A stretch of 64,000 nucleotides of DNA from Stratiolaelaps scimitus (taxonomy: Eukaryota; Arthropoda; Arachnida; Mesostigmata; Laelapidae): the NCBI GenBank assembly GCA_019614645.1, contig JABWDB010000001.1, positions 2,294,001-2,358,000 on the forward strand, given 5' to 3'. The notes under the pieces were generated by a model. That model ran no database searches and was not told the origin of the DNA. It worked only from the letters and a program-made list of their open reading frames with translations. The position numbers and the translations under genes were made by a program. Shown here in pieces: positions 1 through 11,150 of this stretch; position 1 is the stretch's first letter; the number at the start of each line of letters is the position of its first letter.

Positions 1-56
1 GAAGAATGCCAAATACAATACGAGTAGTCACTGTTCTGTGTCACAAACAATATATA

Positions 57-62
57 TTTAAT
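57..62 (-). promoter_or_regulatory. Possible ATTAAA polyadenylation signal
   Basis: The plus-strand TTTAAT reads ATTAAA on the minus strand, about 32 bp past the stop of the 91-aa ORF. It is a common variant signal, but weak evidence alone in AT-rich DNA. Confidence 0.3.
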
Positions 63-93
63 TACAAAAGTACATAAGGCATTCTCCATCAGA

Positions 94-369
94 TTACTCG
101 TCTTCATCCGATAATTTAATTCTCCGCAGACATCTCCGATTGGGCGAGCATAGTTTCACTAATTCGTGCACTCTCTCCGCCGGAAGAATGGCTGCCATTC
201 GATATCCGAACGACTTCAGGACGTTGCGTTTCTTCTCGAGTTCCTCCTCTTCATTAATACTGTGTTCTAGACTTGTAGTCGACGAGTCCGAGATCATTGT
301 AAGATCAGATAACGAGGTGCTTGCTGAGGTTGAAAGTTCGAGACCCTGCTCCTCCGAAGGTGGAGACAT
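94..369 (-). CDS. Small acidic/basic hypothetical protein, 91 aa
   Basis: The product is not recognised. The frame encodes a Ser/Thr-rich N-terminal third, an acidic-to-basic EEEELEKKRN stretch, a helical-looking segment (MAAILPAERVHELVKLC) and a basic then acidic end (RRIKLSDEDE). A TGA lies in frame upstream of the ATG, so 369 is the natural start. A pyrimidine-rich acceptor (TTTTTAG) at about 410 suggests that the ATG lies in a second exon after a 5'UTR intron, and ATTAAA 30-40 bp past the stop suggests the transcript end. Non-random composition, a clean stop and both transcript signals favour a real gene or terminal exon. No domain supports a function. Confidence 0.45.
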   Translation of the reverse strand: MSPPSEEQGLELSTSASTSLSDLTMISDSSTTSLEHSINEEEELEKKRNVLKSFGYRMAAILPAERVHELVKLCSPNRRCLRRIKLSDEDE

Positions 370-409
370 CGTATTTATCGGACTATCGCCGTTATTTACT
401 CAGGAGGAC

Positions 410-3175
410 CTAAAAACATACAGAATGTTGTGTAAATAAACATTTGTTCAACACAGAGGCTAAGTATTTTTGGCCCTATGTGACAAGGTTTAGAACCACA
501 GTTAGGAACTTACTACGATAAATACTAACCTGTGCATTCAATTTTGTTTGACCCAATTAAAATTTGGTCTGCTGGGTGCTCAGCACTGGCTCAGTTGGTG
601 CTATACACGAGTATCTAGAGGCTAAACCATCATCCGACTGAGCGTCACCCGGCGAAACTGCTGATATAATCGATTCAGCAGAGGTGATTGTTTAGAGAGA
701 GATAATGCCACATGAATGGATACCGCGGGCCACAGCGGGGTCGGCCGTGGATGGAAACAGCATCGGCCCACTAAAGTTCTGAGGTTTGCAGGTCGTCTAA
801 TTCCGTTCGTGGGTGAAACTACGTTAGTAATCGGACCAGGGTCAGACTACGGTCTCATGTCGTTACTGCCCTTCGCAAGTGACGTGGTAGTTAAAGTTAG
901 TTATGGGACAGCAAGTATTGCGTAACTGTTCTCTGCTTCAACAAGGTAGGCGTTGATAATGGAGAGGATTGGTCCGCCTGGTTTGGGTTCTCTCAACTGA
1001 ATGTACACCGCAGCCTCGGCAAACCGGAGATAGTCGACAGCTTGAGCTCGAGGGAATTGAAAAATACCGATCGCGCTATCATCACGTCAGCGTTCAGACT
1101 GCGCACACTAATATTGTACTATGAAAGAATAAGTAAAGCATTTTTGAACCTGGTCCATCTTGAAACAGGTGATCTTGGCTCAGCAAAATCTCAGCAGGCG
1201 GCCACCACATCATTCGGCGTACCCGCGCCACTTCCGCCGCAGCTCCGAACTCGACAGTACTTCAATGGTTCCCTTGCTGCTTCAAAAACACGAGGTATCC
1301 GACGGGATCTGTGACTTGGGGCCTTCGCAGAGCATAAACACAATGTTCCCGTCGTCGAATCAACAACGTGTAACCAACAAAAAAAACAGATTTTCTCTAA
1401 GTTTTTAAATTCTCCTATTAGGCTGTCCACGACCTGTACGCGCTTTACGGGCGAGGTGACCTTGTCCTCGTTGTTTATTCACCCTCCTTGATTTGGTATA
1501 CACTCTTTGTCGAGATCTTGTCGTTATTGGGTGCACTAATTCTTCCGTTTTGCGGTTCCCCTTCGCACTTCCTATCCCTTTCACTCCGAGAAAGCGTGGC
1601 GGTCCTGCCGTTCCGCGAAACCGAGCGGTATATTTGTATTCTGAAAAAGCACGAGAAACTAGTTACGAATCGTAGACTTACGCGTTTACATGCAGCTGCA
1701 GGCGACGGCTCGCGCAAACCGGATAATCAGCCGCACTCAAAGAGGACACCTTCGTTGTCTCTGAGCGACACTATGCTGACACAGAGAAATATAGATCACA
1801 TTTTGAATAACAATGCTTGTACTAGCGCACTGTTGATGTTCTTGTCTAGAATGCGTTCATAATTTTATTAATGGAATTCTTCACGATAGGTATCAGGTGG
1901 TGCATTCGTTTGCGCCTTCCAATCGGAGGAGACACGTAGGTGCACAGGTTCGATGCCCACCGGCGCACATTTGCATTTGGGGGTCCGTCTTACGAAGCAC
2001 TGCTAAAAGCAGTACCGTGGACGTTAAATGTTAGCTGAGAGTCAGCCCGAAAACCTTAAGGCATCCTCACTTTAATGCGTGATGGTTCTGCTCATCGGTC
2101 GATGTGTGTCTAGAGTTCAAAGAAATACTAACGAAAAGCATACTGATCCGTATGACATTTCTCGTAGTAATACTGCCATAAGGACAAGTACCGAGAAATG
2201 TCGGATGATCGAAGGGCTGGGGGCCAGCCGTAAACTAAAGTCCTCAAGAGTTGCTTAGGGTGGCTGTAGTTTAAGCCTGTTCCATTGGAAATGGGAGTCT
2301 GGCACAATGTCACAGAGCCCAGAGAGGAGACTGTACCATAGTCACATTTAGCCGTGGGCGACGTTGATACACACGAACTCGCAAGCATAGAAGAAAGACG
2401 CCGCCCGAGAATAACGTAAATGGTCATCTGTGTTCGATCGTCAACAGCGCATTCGCAAGACTTTGAAGGAACAGACAAGCTGTCCGAAACTATCGATAGA
2501 CGACTCAACTATCGATTCAAAACAACATTTTGCCGTACCTATTTGTGCGTGTACCTTATTTGTGCTTGCCGGTGGATTTGTTGCGAGAACGCGAATATGC
2601 CTAATTTATGCATTAGTAAAGGTGTTGTAGAAGCTGTAATTTCAGATGAGTGAATTTCTAAGTGATTCACATGTTTGTGAAACTGTTTCTGGCTGAACTT
2701 GACGGTACTATAGGGTACCGATCTGCGTTATGCACGACTTAGTTCATATAGAAATTTGGTACACAGTGGTAGAATTGACAGATCGCATTTATTTAGGTTT
2801 GTCAGTATTCCCTACCGAGTTACACATGCGTAGAATATCTATCCTGATATTGGTTTTCGATTTTAGTGATTATATAATATACGTTACTAAATACCCTCGG
2901 TTCCGTCCCATTCTGTATTAACTGCGGGAAGGGTAGAAGTGAGAACGGAGCTCGTAGTACCCCAAAAAAGGTTCCATAGTCGAGCTGAGCAGGGGAAAAA
3001 TTACTGAGCTCGAATTGCCGACGCCCGAGCTGCCTTTTCCAAATCTCCGGCTTATGGGTCATCAGGAACCCCCTGCTGGATCCATCTTCCTGGAACCCCT
3101 GCTGTTGGCATTTCAGACCACCGATTGACAGTTTGATGCTGTACAGAGAATATAACACCAGTAATATAAAAAGGG
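410..3175. other. Intergenic region, no supported gene
   Basis: Several ORFs of 60-126 codons occur on both strands, but they overlap one another, lack domains, and some begin at non-ATG codons (for example near 1488, which starts TTG). The only structured item I can support is the SINE-like element at 1896-2066. Confidence 0.5.
1896..2066 (+). repeat. tRNA-derived SINE-like element, family A (longest copy)
   Basis: The head reads GGTGGTGCATTCG..., followed by a near-perfect Pol III B box GGTTCGATGCC at 1947-1957. A shared non-tRNA body follows (GGGGTCCGTCTTACGAAGCA and GACGTTAAATGTTAGCTGAG). The same head and body recur at 21249-21388 and, inverted, at 54240-54412. Shorter pieces lie at 32076-32122, 17512-17550 and 59361-59405. 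A tRNA-like head plus a unique body in dispersed copies is the hallmark of a SINE. Element ends and target-site duplications were not resolved. Confidence 0.65.
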
Positions 3176-3181
3176 TTTATT
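3176..3181 (-). promoter_or_regulatory. Candidate polyadenylation signal of the Toll-like gene
   Basis: AATAAA on the minus strand, about 790 bp downstream of the Toll-like stop codon. It is the nearest canonical hexamer I saw on that side. It would imply a 3'UTR of about 0.8 kb. Confidence 0.3.
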
Positions 3182-3970
3182 ACTTATATAGAGGCATACT
3201 CTTATTCCGTATTATTGTGTATCTCAAATGTGACTAATTAGTGGCGCAGTTGGGGGACAAATAGTACATGTTACTGCTGAAATTCAATTTGGCTGCCAGC
3301 TTTGGCGAGAGGTGTCTCGAACAGCACATCTGACCTACAAATGAGTACCCTTGTAATGGGGTGAGTACCATCGATCTGCCCAACCTCACCGAGCTACACT
3401 TCGTCAAATAGTGTCACGCCGTCCGAGACCCGCTAGTATCATTGAAGCCAGCTCACGCAAGTGATCGCAGAGTAAAGTGTGGCCCGACCCGCGGGATTTC
3501 GAATCTTACAATTCTTAGAACCTCGTATTTGCTATCATCATCATTTTCATGTCGCAACACGGACCTCCATCTATAACACGAGATGCTTCACAGGTTAACT
3601 ACGCTCGCGGTCTCATATTTTGCACGAATACTGTTTTGCTAATTTTAATCCAATCATATAGTCGATTGACTCTTTTGATGGGAATAGTTATAGAAGTTTC
3701 GATTTGTATATGCTACGAGGAACATGCCCACTCGGCGTTTGTGCTTGAATAAGGAAATTAGATTTATAGATGGGAAATATGTGGATTCCAATAAGGTGCC
3801 TCCCAGTATATCTCTCTCTCTATATATATTATATATATATATATGTATATATGATTCTTCGCAGAACCCCTTTTAGGACAGAAGTCTATTTACACTTGGG
3901 CTGCTCACTTCCCCTTGACGCAAGCCAGGCTTATGGCCATTATACAAACTACTGAACACGGCATTTTGCG

Positions 3971-6622
3971 TTATTTCTTTGTTTCTAAATTATTTTGATT
4001 TGATTTTGAAACCTCGGCTCGATTCGCTCGTGACCCCAGGAAAGGAAATTTTTGCGAGAAAATCAGTTTTGCTCTATTTTGAAATTCGGAGATATTTTTA
4101 CGCAACTTTTGCTGGCGAGGAACTTCTCCTCTGATCGCCTCAACCAACTTGGAGAAGAATTTCTCTCTCGCTGTCGTATTGTAGTCCAGATGTACTCTAG
4201 TTCTCAGCAAGTAGCTAAGTTTGGCACTCAGCTGTGTTTCATCGATTGGAGCGATTTTCAGAAGGATCACTGCATCCCTGTTCTCCTCGAGCATCATAAA
4301 CTGAGCCATTTCAGTCTCGAATCGACACCATGGACTTTGTAAGAAATGCTCCGAGAGAAGGAGGATAATCTTTCTCGATCGCTTCATCGAGTCCATCACG
4401 CAATTGGTAATACTCTTACCAGCGAGGAAGTCCCGATCGTAGACACATAGCTTCAAGTTCCTCAGCGTCTCTAAGCGCGGCACGAGGTCATAGATGACGA
4501 AATGTACATCGTGCGCGCTGTACGAAACAAATGCATCGTATTTGAACGATTTCCGCGCCTCGGAGCCATCACCTCCACCTCTGCCTGGTTGCCTGCCATA
4601 GTTTTTCAGCCACCTAGTGACGCGGCGTCGGTAAATGAGAGCACCAAGCAGGAGGGCCACGAGGACTAGTAGGACGACAATAAATGCCACAACAAGCATT
4701 ATCATTTCGGGCTGGCACGCATGCTCTAGGGCGAATCCGGCGGAGCCAATGTGAACCCCTTGCATTGTCTTGGGCTCTTGGCATTGATATGCCTCCGTGA
4801 ACTCAAAATTGTAGACAATTCGATCGGGTACCTGAAGAACGCCAAGCAGCGGCGGCATGTCACAGTCACACCGAAAAGGGTTATTGCTCAAGTCTAGATA
4901 AGACACACTGTTCGGTATCGAAATGTAAGAGGAAATTCGGTTACTGGACAAGTCCAACTCTTGCAGCGATTCAGGTAGCCGGTTTTCGTAAGTGCCATTT
5001 TCGTGGCAACTCATTTCAAATCGAAGTATCCTATTTGATGCAATATGTAGTGACCGTAGTTTTCTGTTGAAAGACAGATCAGGCAGCGATGTTAGAAGGT
5101 TGCCATTCAAATTCAGCCGTTCTAAATTGAGCAGGTGGGCGAACATGGCAGGCGACAGCCATTGCGCGTATGTCGACGCCAAATTCAAGCTTCTTAGGTT
5201 TGCCAGCGGAGCGAATGTGTCGGCGGATAGGTCCATGGCGAAAATCGTGTTCCCGCTGAGGTCCAAATAGGTGAGATTCACGAGAGGTAGAAATAGATAC
5301 GGCGGTAGACAGCTGACGCGGGTGTTCGCCATGTCCAGGTATTCTAGGCTGGCCAGACCGTCAAACGTGTCATTGTATAAGTCGCTTATAATTCTGTTTC
5401 GGATGTTTAGAAATCGTAATCGGCTCATTCCAGCAAACACTCGGTTAGGGAAGTCGATCGAATATTCGTTCCCCTCATAGCCGGACACATCCAAGTACTC
5501 CAGCCGGGGTAGAGCCATCGACTCGGTGAACTCGGAAAAGCTTTTTTCGAAGACAATTTCACGTAAATTTGGCAGTCGGTCGAAACCTCCCTTGTAGACG
5601 GTAACCTTGGCGTATGGGACGATGATTGCCGTAATGTTCGGCATCAGAGGAAATGTATTGTCATTTATTTCCTTCAACAGTTGCGAGAGCTTGAGAATAC
5701 TCACACTAGTTTGCGCAATTTTCGAAAACAATCGAGGTCCCTCTGCCGGTCGTCCGATTCGACCCACGTCGAGCACACGTAACGTGGGTTGGGTGAGATT
5801 GCCCACAAAGTCGAGCAGCTCGTGGTAACTTGTCTCGGTATGCGCCAGCTTACTGCTATCCTTCAGATAGAGCCCTTCGAGGTGCTGAAGTGGAGATAGC
5901 GCTCGCGGGTGAATAGTTAGCAGGGAGGCGCAATTGTAGAGCGAGAGGTGTTTTAGTTTTGAATCGCGTAAGTCCTCTAAGTCATGTTCGCCCACTTCAG
6001 TTATTGGAGTAAAGCCAAGATCGAGCAGGTCAATATTCGGCAGGGCAACGACGGCGGGCACAATCGAGCTCATATGCTGTATTTGCGTTCGAAAAAGGAT
6101 CAGCTTGCGGAGCTGCTCAAGGCCCTTGAATGCATCCGGGTGAAAGCCTCTGATTGGATTATCATTGAGCGCTAGATATCGCAGATCCTGAAGCTCGATG
6201 AATGAGTTCGGTTCAATCGTAGTGATTCGATTCTGTGAAAGCTCCAACTTCGTGAGGTGGCTACCTGTTGCGAACGTGCCAGCCTTGATGGTCACTACGA
6301 CCGTGTCATGCACAGACAGTTGCGAGATGTTCCTAAATGTCTCTAACGTTGGGATCTGACCACATCTATAGCCCGAAACGACAACGTCAGTGGCTGAGTA
6401 GTACTTAATTATACAAGTGTCTACGGTGGTGGTCTCCATGGCTGTACGGCTCTCCTCCCTCGCCTTAACCAGGTATACCCGCTCTGGCGAGTATTCTTTC
6501 ACATCGTCCCAGACTACGCCACGTTGTTGCGCCTCGCCGACCGACATGCCGAACAGCATTGATGATTGAATCACTACCAGAAGACACCATTGCATTGTAT
6601 GTTGCGTCACAAATTCGAACAT
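3971..6622 (-). CDS. Toll-like receptor (LRR-TM-TIR), single exon, 883 aa
   Basis: Innate-immunity or developmental receptor of the Toll/TLR family. A hydrophobic signal peptide occupies roughly residues 10-32; a second Met at residue 10 could be the real start. Residues about 90-580 are tandem leucine-rich repeats (LxxLxLxxNxL type, for example LRYLALNDNPI and LEYLDMANTRV). One C-terminal cysteine cap follows (NPFRCDCDMPPLL ... YQCQEP ... HACQPE, about 582-640), then a membrane helix at about 641-665 and a basic RRRVTRW stop-transfer. The TIR domain (about 692-832) has box 1 YDAFVSYS, box 2 YDRDFLAGKS and box 3-like SPWCRFETEMAQF. The length suits a single-cysteine-cluster TLR and is shorter than canonical arthropod Toll, which usually carries internal LRRCT/LRRNT pairs. 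The ORF is intact and unspliced. By family knowledge, ligand (Spaetzle-like) binding outside and MyD88-type adaptor recruitment inside are expected. Confidence 0.93.
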   Translation of the reverse strand: MFEFVTQHTMQWCLLVVIQSSMLFGMSVGEAQQRGVVWDDVKEYSPERVYLVKAREESRTAMETTTVDTCIIKYYSATDVVVSGYRCGQIPTLETFRNISQLSVHDTVVVTIKAGTFATGSHLTKLELSQNRITTIEPNSFIELQDLRYLALNDNPIRGFHPDAFKGLEQLRKLILFRTQIQHMSSIVPAVVALPNIDLLDLGFTPITEVGEHDLEDLRDSKLKHLSLYNCASLLTIHPRALSPLQHLEGLYLKDSSKLAHTETSYHELLDFVGNLTQPTLRVLDVGRIGRPAEGPRLFSKIAQTSVSILKLSQLLKEINDNTFPLMPNITAIIVPYAKVTVYKGGFDRLPNLREIVFEKSFSEFTESMALPRLEYLDVSGYEGNEYSIDFPNRVFAGMSRLRFLNIRNRIISDLYNDTFDGLASLEYLDMANTRVSCLPPYLFLPLVNLTYLDLSGNTIFAMDLSADTFAPLANLRSLNLASTYAQWLSPAMFAHLLNLERLNLNGNLLTSLPDLSFNRKLRSLHIASNRILRFEMSCHENGTYENRLPESLQELDLSSNRISSYISIPNSVSYLDLSNNPFRCDCDMPPLLGVLQVPDRIVYNFEFTEAYQCQEPKTMQGVHIGSAGFALEHACQPEMIMLVVAFIVVLLVLVALLLGALIYRRRVTRWLKNYGRQPGRGGGDGSEARKSFKYDAFVSYSAHDVHFVIYDLVPRLETLRNLKLCVYDRDFLAGKSITNCVMDSMKRSRKIILLLSEHFLQSPWCRFETEMAQFMMLEENRDAVILLKIAPIDETQLSAKLSYLLRTRVHLDYNTTAREKFFSKLVEAIRGEVPRQQKLRKNISEFQNRAKLIFSQKFPFLGSRANRAEVSKSNQNNLETKK

Positions 6623-7494
6623 CCGAATTCATTTCGGAGGACCTATATTTCTAGCACACGCACGCCAGCAGCGACTTCATGAAACGGAGAGATTCGTCAG
6701 CAGTACGCAGCATCTATGTATGTCTCTTATCGTATCGACCCCTCTTCAATATAAATGTCACACACATTCACGTCGATCAAACAACCCTATTCACGAGGGC
6801 CCTTGTGCTCTACTAAGACATAAACAGAACGAGCCACAAACAAAACAAGTCTCGGCACTTCAGAGCACGCTTGCTTCGGCAGCTACTGTGGCCGCAGCAA
6901 TAAGTATGACCATCGTATTATACAAGGGGACAACATTCGTAGCTGTTCATCGTCCTGCCGCCCTCGTCGCGACCCGAAGCTCGCACACTTGTGCTCCTTG
7001 GTCTGCCTGCCGCAGCTGGCATAATAATGTGGCGCGATGAGATATCCTCCCGCTGGTGTGAGCGTAGGTGGAAGTGCGCGTGTCTCTATCATTCTGTATG
7101 TGTCTGTGTTTTGATTGTCTCTTGTGAGCCAGTGGCACTCCCCTCCAAGGTTGACGTTATAGGTAACAACAACGGTTTTGCCACATCTCTTCGCACAAAT
7201 ACACAGACAGCCATTTGGCCGACCGTTCCCTACGAGTCACAGATGTCCCTGCTAGAACTGCAATGTCAGTTTCAATTTTGGAATTGTAACATTCATGATA
7301 TAACCACCGTATCCTTAATTAGATTAGACGCATGATTCGGATTGCTCTGTATCATTGCATATTCCCCCATAGACAGATAGCCCAGAGTCCCATCCATTTG
7401 AGGCCACGAATTCAAGGCAATCTGATTGATCGATAGATGAGATCCTTGCATCCACTTGTGTGAACGAGCGTGACTTCGCATTTTTGTTTTCTTG

Positions 7495-7562
7495 AAACAT
7501 GTGCCGTTAATGCTAATATTTACAGACTTAAAACATGTGCCGTTAATGCAAATATTTACAGA
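7495..7562. repeat. Two-copy tandem duplication, period 36 bp
   Basis: The unit containing ACATGTGCCGTTAATGC and AATATTTACAGAC occurs twice in direct succession, with one visible substitution (CTAAT vs CAAAT). It is non-coding. Confidence 0.75.
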
Positions 7563-9309
7563 CACCTACTGGGATAGTAGACGGTCTGACAACACATTTC
7601 GAAATTACAAAGCCATGTAAGGTGTCCTGGCCGATGATTAAAATCGCGGAAGTCATATACATAGTTATGGTGCGAGTCGGAGCTTATAATGCATATTGGC
7701 GTCTTTACTTTAAGCTTGAAATGGTAGAGTGGCTACTTGAGGCGATGTTAGGAAGTTGTTCGAAGATGTTCTGTTCAAAGCTTAGGTGCTATTATGTATA
7801 TTTAATAATAATGCCTGTTTCCATGGAACTTCACTCTGCGAGTCCTGCTGCGGAGAACTTATAGACGTTTAAACAGCGGGTATTATGAGAACTTAAAGCT
7901 TCAATAGTTAACCCAGTATTTGGTGGGAAACAATAGAATAAGCTAGTAAAATAGACTCAAGCTATAAGCGTAGAATGTAGCTTTCGAATCATTGGATTTC
8001 CAGATGCCTGATGCACATTTAGCCCATTTGACGTATATAGGATTAACAATAAATGCTCTTACAGCTAGCTTGCCTGATCAAAACGCTTGGCTAGTGCACG
8101 TGGAAGGTTCTGTAGGCCAGGTGTCATCGCTACAGGTGGTCGACTTCACAGCGATATGTGTGTTGAGATACAACATTAGTATCCTGTGCTTACCGATATA
8201 CAGAGAGCGCATGTTTCAGCAGCTAAACTTTTTCCCTACCTGAATTATCGAAAGTTCATCTCCGTGATCTATTTAGCGGAATTTCTCGATTAGCCTGGCA
8301 ATGCGATGAAATTCTAGGTCCCCCAGGAAGACATCAGTAGAGCCTTAGCCATTCGACAGCTTATAAAAGTTTGAGCAATAACAATGTGTGCGTCTAAAAC
8401 TAAATGAGTCATGCTCAATATAACCGTTTGAAAAGAATGTCCGTAGTACAAATTTGGATCACTATGAAGGTTGACTAAATCTAGGAGAGACACCGATGGT
8501 AGAAGCATTCTTCGGTATCTGAAATAATTTAAGTCGTATTGGTTTTCCCTCTGTTTTGCCAGGCTAACAAAATCATTCGATACGGACTTACAAAGAATAC
8601 GCATCCGGCCCTCTTATGAAGGAGGATGCTGATTTTTGCAATATATATTTTAAAGGATATGTGATAGCACACTATTTGGCAGACATCGCTTTTTTTGCCT
8701 TTGTTTTTGTAACTGATAGAGGTATTGTATTGTATTACTAAGGCAGAAGCCGCCAGTCTATCGTGTTAATTTGCCGCTATCCAAAACCTGCACAGATGAC
8801 GAGTGCGAGCCGGTGTTCGCAGGTTGTCTGTCGCTGAGAACAGAGGCAGATTTAGGAAATAGAACTAATATAAACGCGACGTGGCCACCTGTGGACACTT
8901 AATCGTTACACAGGTTTAAGGTATCTGAACAAATTCTGTGACCTGAGAATCATTAGTATAGATTGCGGAATTGAACCTTCTGTATTCCGGCGTTATACAC
9001 TTCAGGTTAAAAAATGGCGTGTAATGAGTAAAAAATGACGGACCACCCTGGACCCCATTCGAATTTGCTCATGGTACGTTTCCAAGCGGTGAAGAAGTTA
9101 TAGATACCGTTCTGCAGGGGATTGTGCGGATGGTTTGCAGAACATGCCATTTTTAAAAAGCATTGTGTTTTCTTGCTCAAAGGAGAGTCGCCATTGTATT
9201 AGTCGCCACTGCTACAAGCGCCCACTCGACACGTTCTGGTTGTATTGCAGTGAGTTCGAAGAACAAATCTCAGCTTTAGCAGTCGGAGAAGCATAGATCC
9301 GGGGCACTG

Positions 9310-9360
9310 TGACGTCAAAGCTAGCATAAGTACGTAGTGCTGAGTACGTCAGTATAAAAG
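9310..9360 (+). promoter_or_regulatory. Promoter-like block: CRE and TATA box
   Basis: TGACGTCA, a perfect cAMP-response-type palindrome, lies at 9310-9317 and TATAAAAG at 9353-9360. No ORF follows, so this could be the promoter of an unannotated non-coding transcript, a distal first exon, or the U3 region of an old LTR. Only the motifs are seen; the rest is inference. Confidence 0.3.
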
Positions 9361-9713
9361 CACAGAAGTATTCTTCTTAAGGCGATAACTACAGCCTGAG
9401 CATCCTGCCCACACTGCTGAGAGGCTGTACCTCTCAGCCTGATAGCCCGTAAGATATTTCTTGAGACCATCTTTATTAACATACGCTAACAAAAAAAATA
9501 TATATATATATTCTATAACTCTCTGAGTGATCGTGCTGAATCGGCTTCAAATGCGTGGTCACTAACACCGAATGTTTAAAAAACACAGAGAAAAAATCTG
9601 AAGAAGTGCAAGAGTGAAAATCCATTCCAGTCGGATCTTTCACATACATACCCAGGTAGCTCGCTGCAGCAACGCCGGAGTGATGGAGCGTGCTGCTGCA
9701 CCACGAAAGGGTG

Positions 9714-9716
9714 TTA

Positions 9717-9765
<49 letters not shown>
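9714..9765. repeat. (ATT)n microsatellite
   Basis: About 50 bp of ATT/TTA repeats followed by an AT-rich palindromic stretch to about 9812. Confidence 0.9.
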
Positions 9766-9768
<3 letters not shown>

Positions 9769-10974
9769 TATTAGATTATATATTATAATTAATAATAATT
9801 TATAATATAATATCCGTATATTATTTGTTACTGGGCTACTGAGAGCGGTTTCAATTTGAACGAAAAAATGGGGATTAGTGAATCGCTTCCATTCGGGAAA
9901 AATTAGCTCAACAAAATAACCTTTTACACTTCAAAACATTGCAATGCAGAATGTGTTTGCTAGGTGGTAGCGCAGAAAGGTCCTCCCGGTGGTTCCCATT
10001 TATAGAACGGAACCTTTACGTTAATAGTAGGTAGTCCATCAGCAATCAGTGTCCATTGCGGTCCATTGCATTTAATAGAGGGATCTTGGTAGAAGTTTTG
10101 TACATACTTTTACCTGTGGCGAGCATTAACAGGAATTCAGCTACATTGAGACAACTTCACGGGGCCGTATTAACCCACCGTACTCGTCCTACTTGGCAGG
10201 CATTCTATGATTACTAAATTAGGCGCACAACAGACTGTGCATTTGTCGAGGTTCCGTGTTGAGAGTTATTGGGTGTAGGCCATAAATAGAAAATGGTACA
10301 GTTGAAAACCAAAGTGGGATTGGCGCATACCATAGCCAACCAAGGAATGACATCCTGTTCAAATTGCATTCGACTCAACGACATTTTATCGTTGATACCT
10401 CTCCATCCTCACAGCACGTGTTATGTCGTGACTCCGGACCGGACAGTACGTCTCTCCTAGAACCGAAACAGAAATTAAAATGAGTTTGCTCTCTACCGCC
10501 TGAATTCAATTGGGTTTACGTGAGTTCGCGTAGAAATCTTCCAGAAAATGATGACACTTCAACATGGATCGGGTTGGTGATATTACGTTCGTCGTCGATG
10601 CATTTTGTCCCTCAAAATTCCGGAAGCAAATGGTATAATAATACACATTCATTTTTGTTGCTCTTGGTCGCCCTTATTGTTCGATGTGTGTTTGTATCGT
10701 CAAATTTGCATGACGCAATAGTCGCCATGCTTGTGACGACACACCTATAACAAAACACACCTCTCCTAACGACAGCTGATCGATATAGGAATCAGTGGAC
10801 CAGGGACGCGCCACAGCAGCCCAAGACGCTACCGGCCTCGCGCGTGTCCTGTGCCCGCATCAACAACGACCGATTTGCAGCTACAGCAGGTAACGATTAT
10901 AGACACGGCCGTCAGCTGTCGCACAGGCGAACTACGCCAGCTTTTCGCGTTCAGCATGCAACTCATTTTAATTT

Positions 10975-11150
10975 TTTTTTGCGCGCAACCAGGGACAAGC
11001 GCGCAGGATCTTTTCTTTTGCAGCGCCTTTTCCTCGTTGTGCGGAGAGGCAATGCCATCGCCTCCCTCGGGACCATGGTGGCCTCGGCCTGACACCCTCT
11101 CCCCAACTAATTCTCTAATTACTGTATATTTAAAATTTTATAACTAAATT
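10975..11150 (+). repeat. Dispersed repeat family B, copy 1
   Basis: Shares GGCAATGCCATCGCCTC, TCGGCCTGACACCCT, TCCCCAACT and an AT-rich tail (TAATTACTGTATATTTAAA) with copies at 16430-16570 and 38117-38255. No TIRs or coding capacity were seen. It may be the 3' part of a SINE or LINE. Confidence 0.6.

Noticed and set aside
1488..1862. 124-codon ORF
   Set aside because: It starts at a non-ATG codon, is overlapped by an antisense ORF, and has no domain or splice signals.
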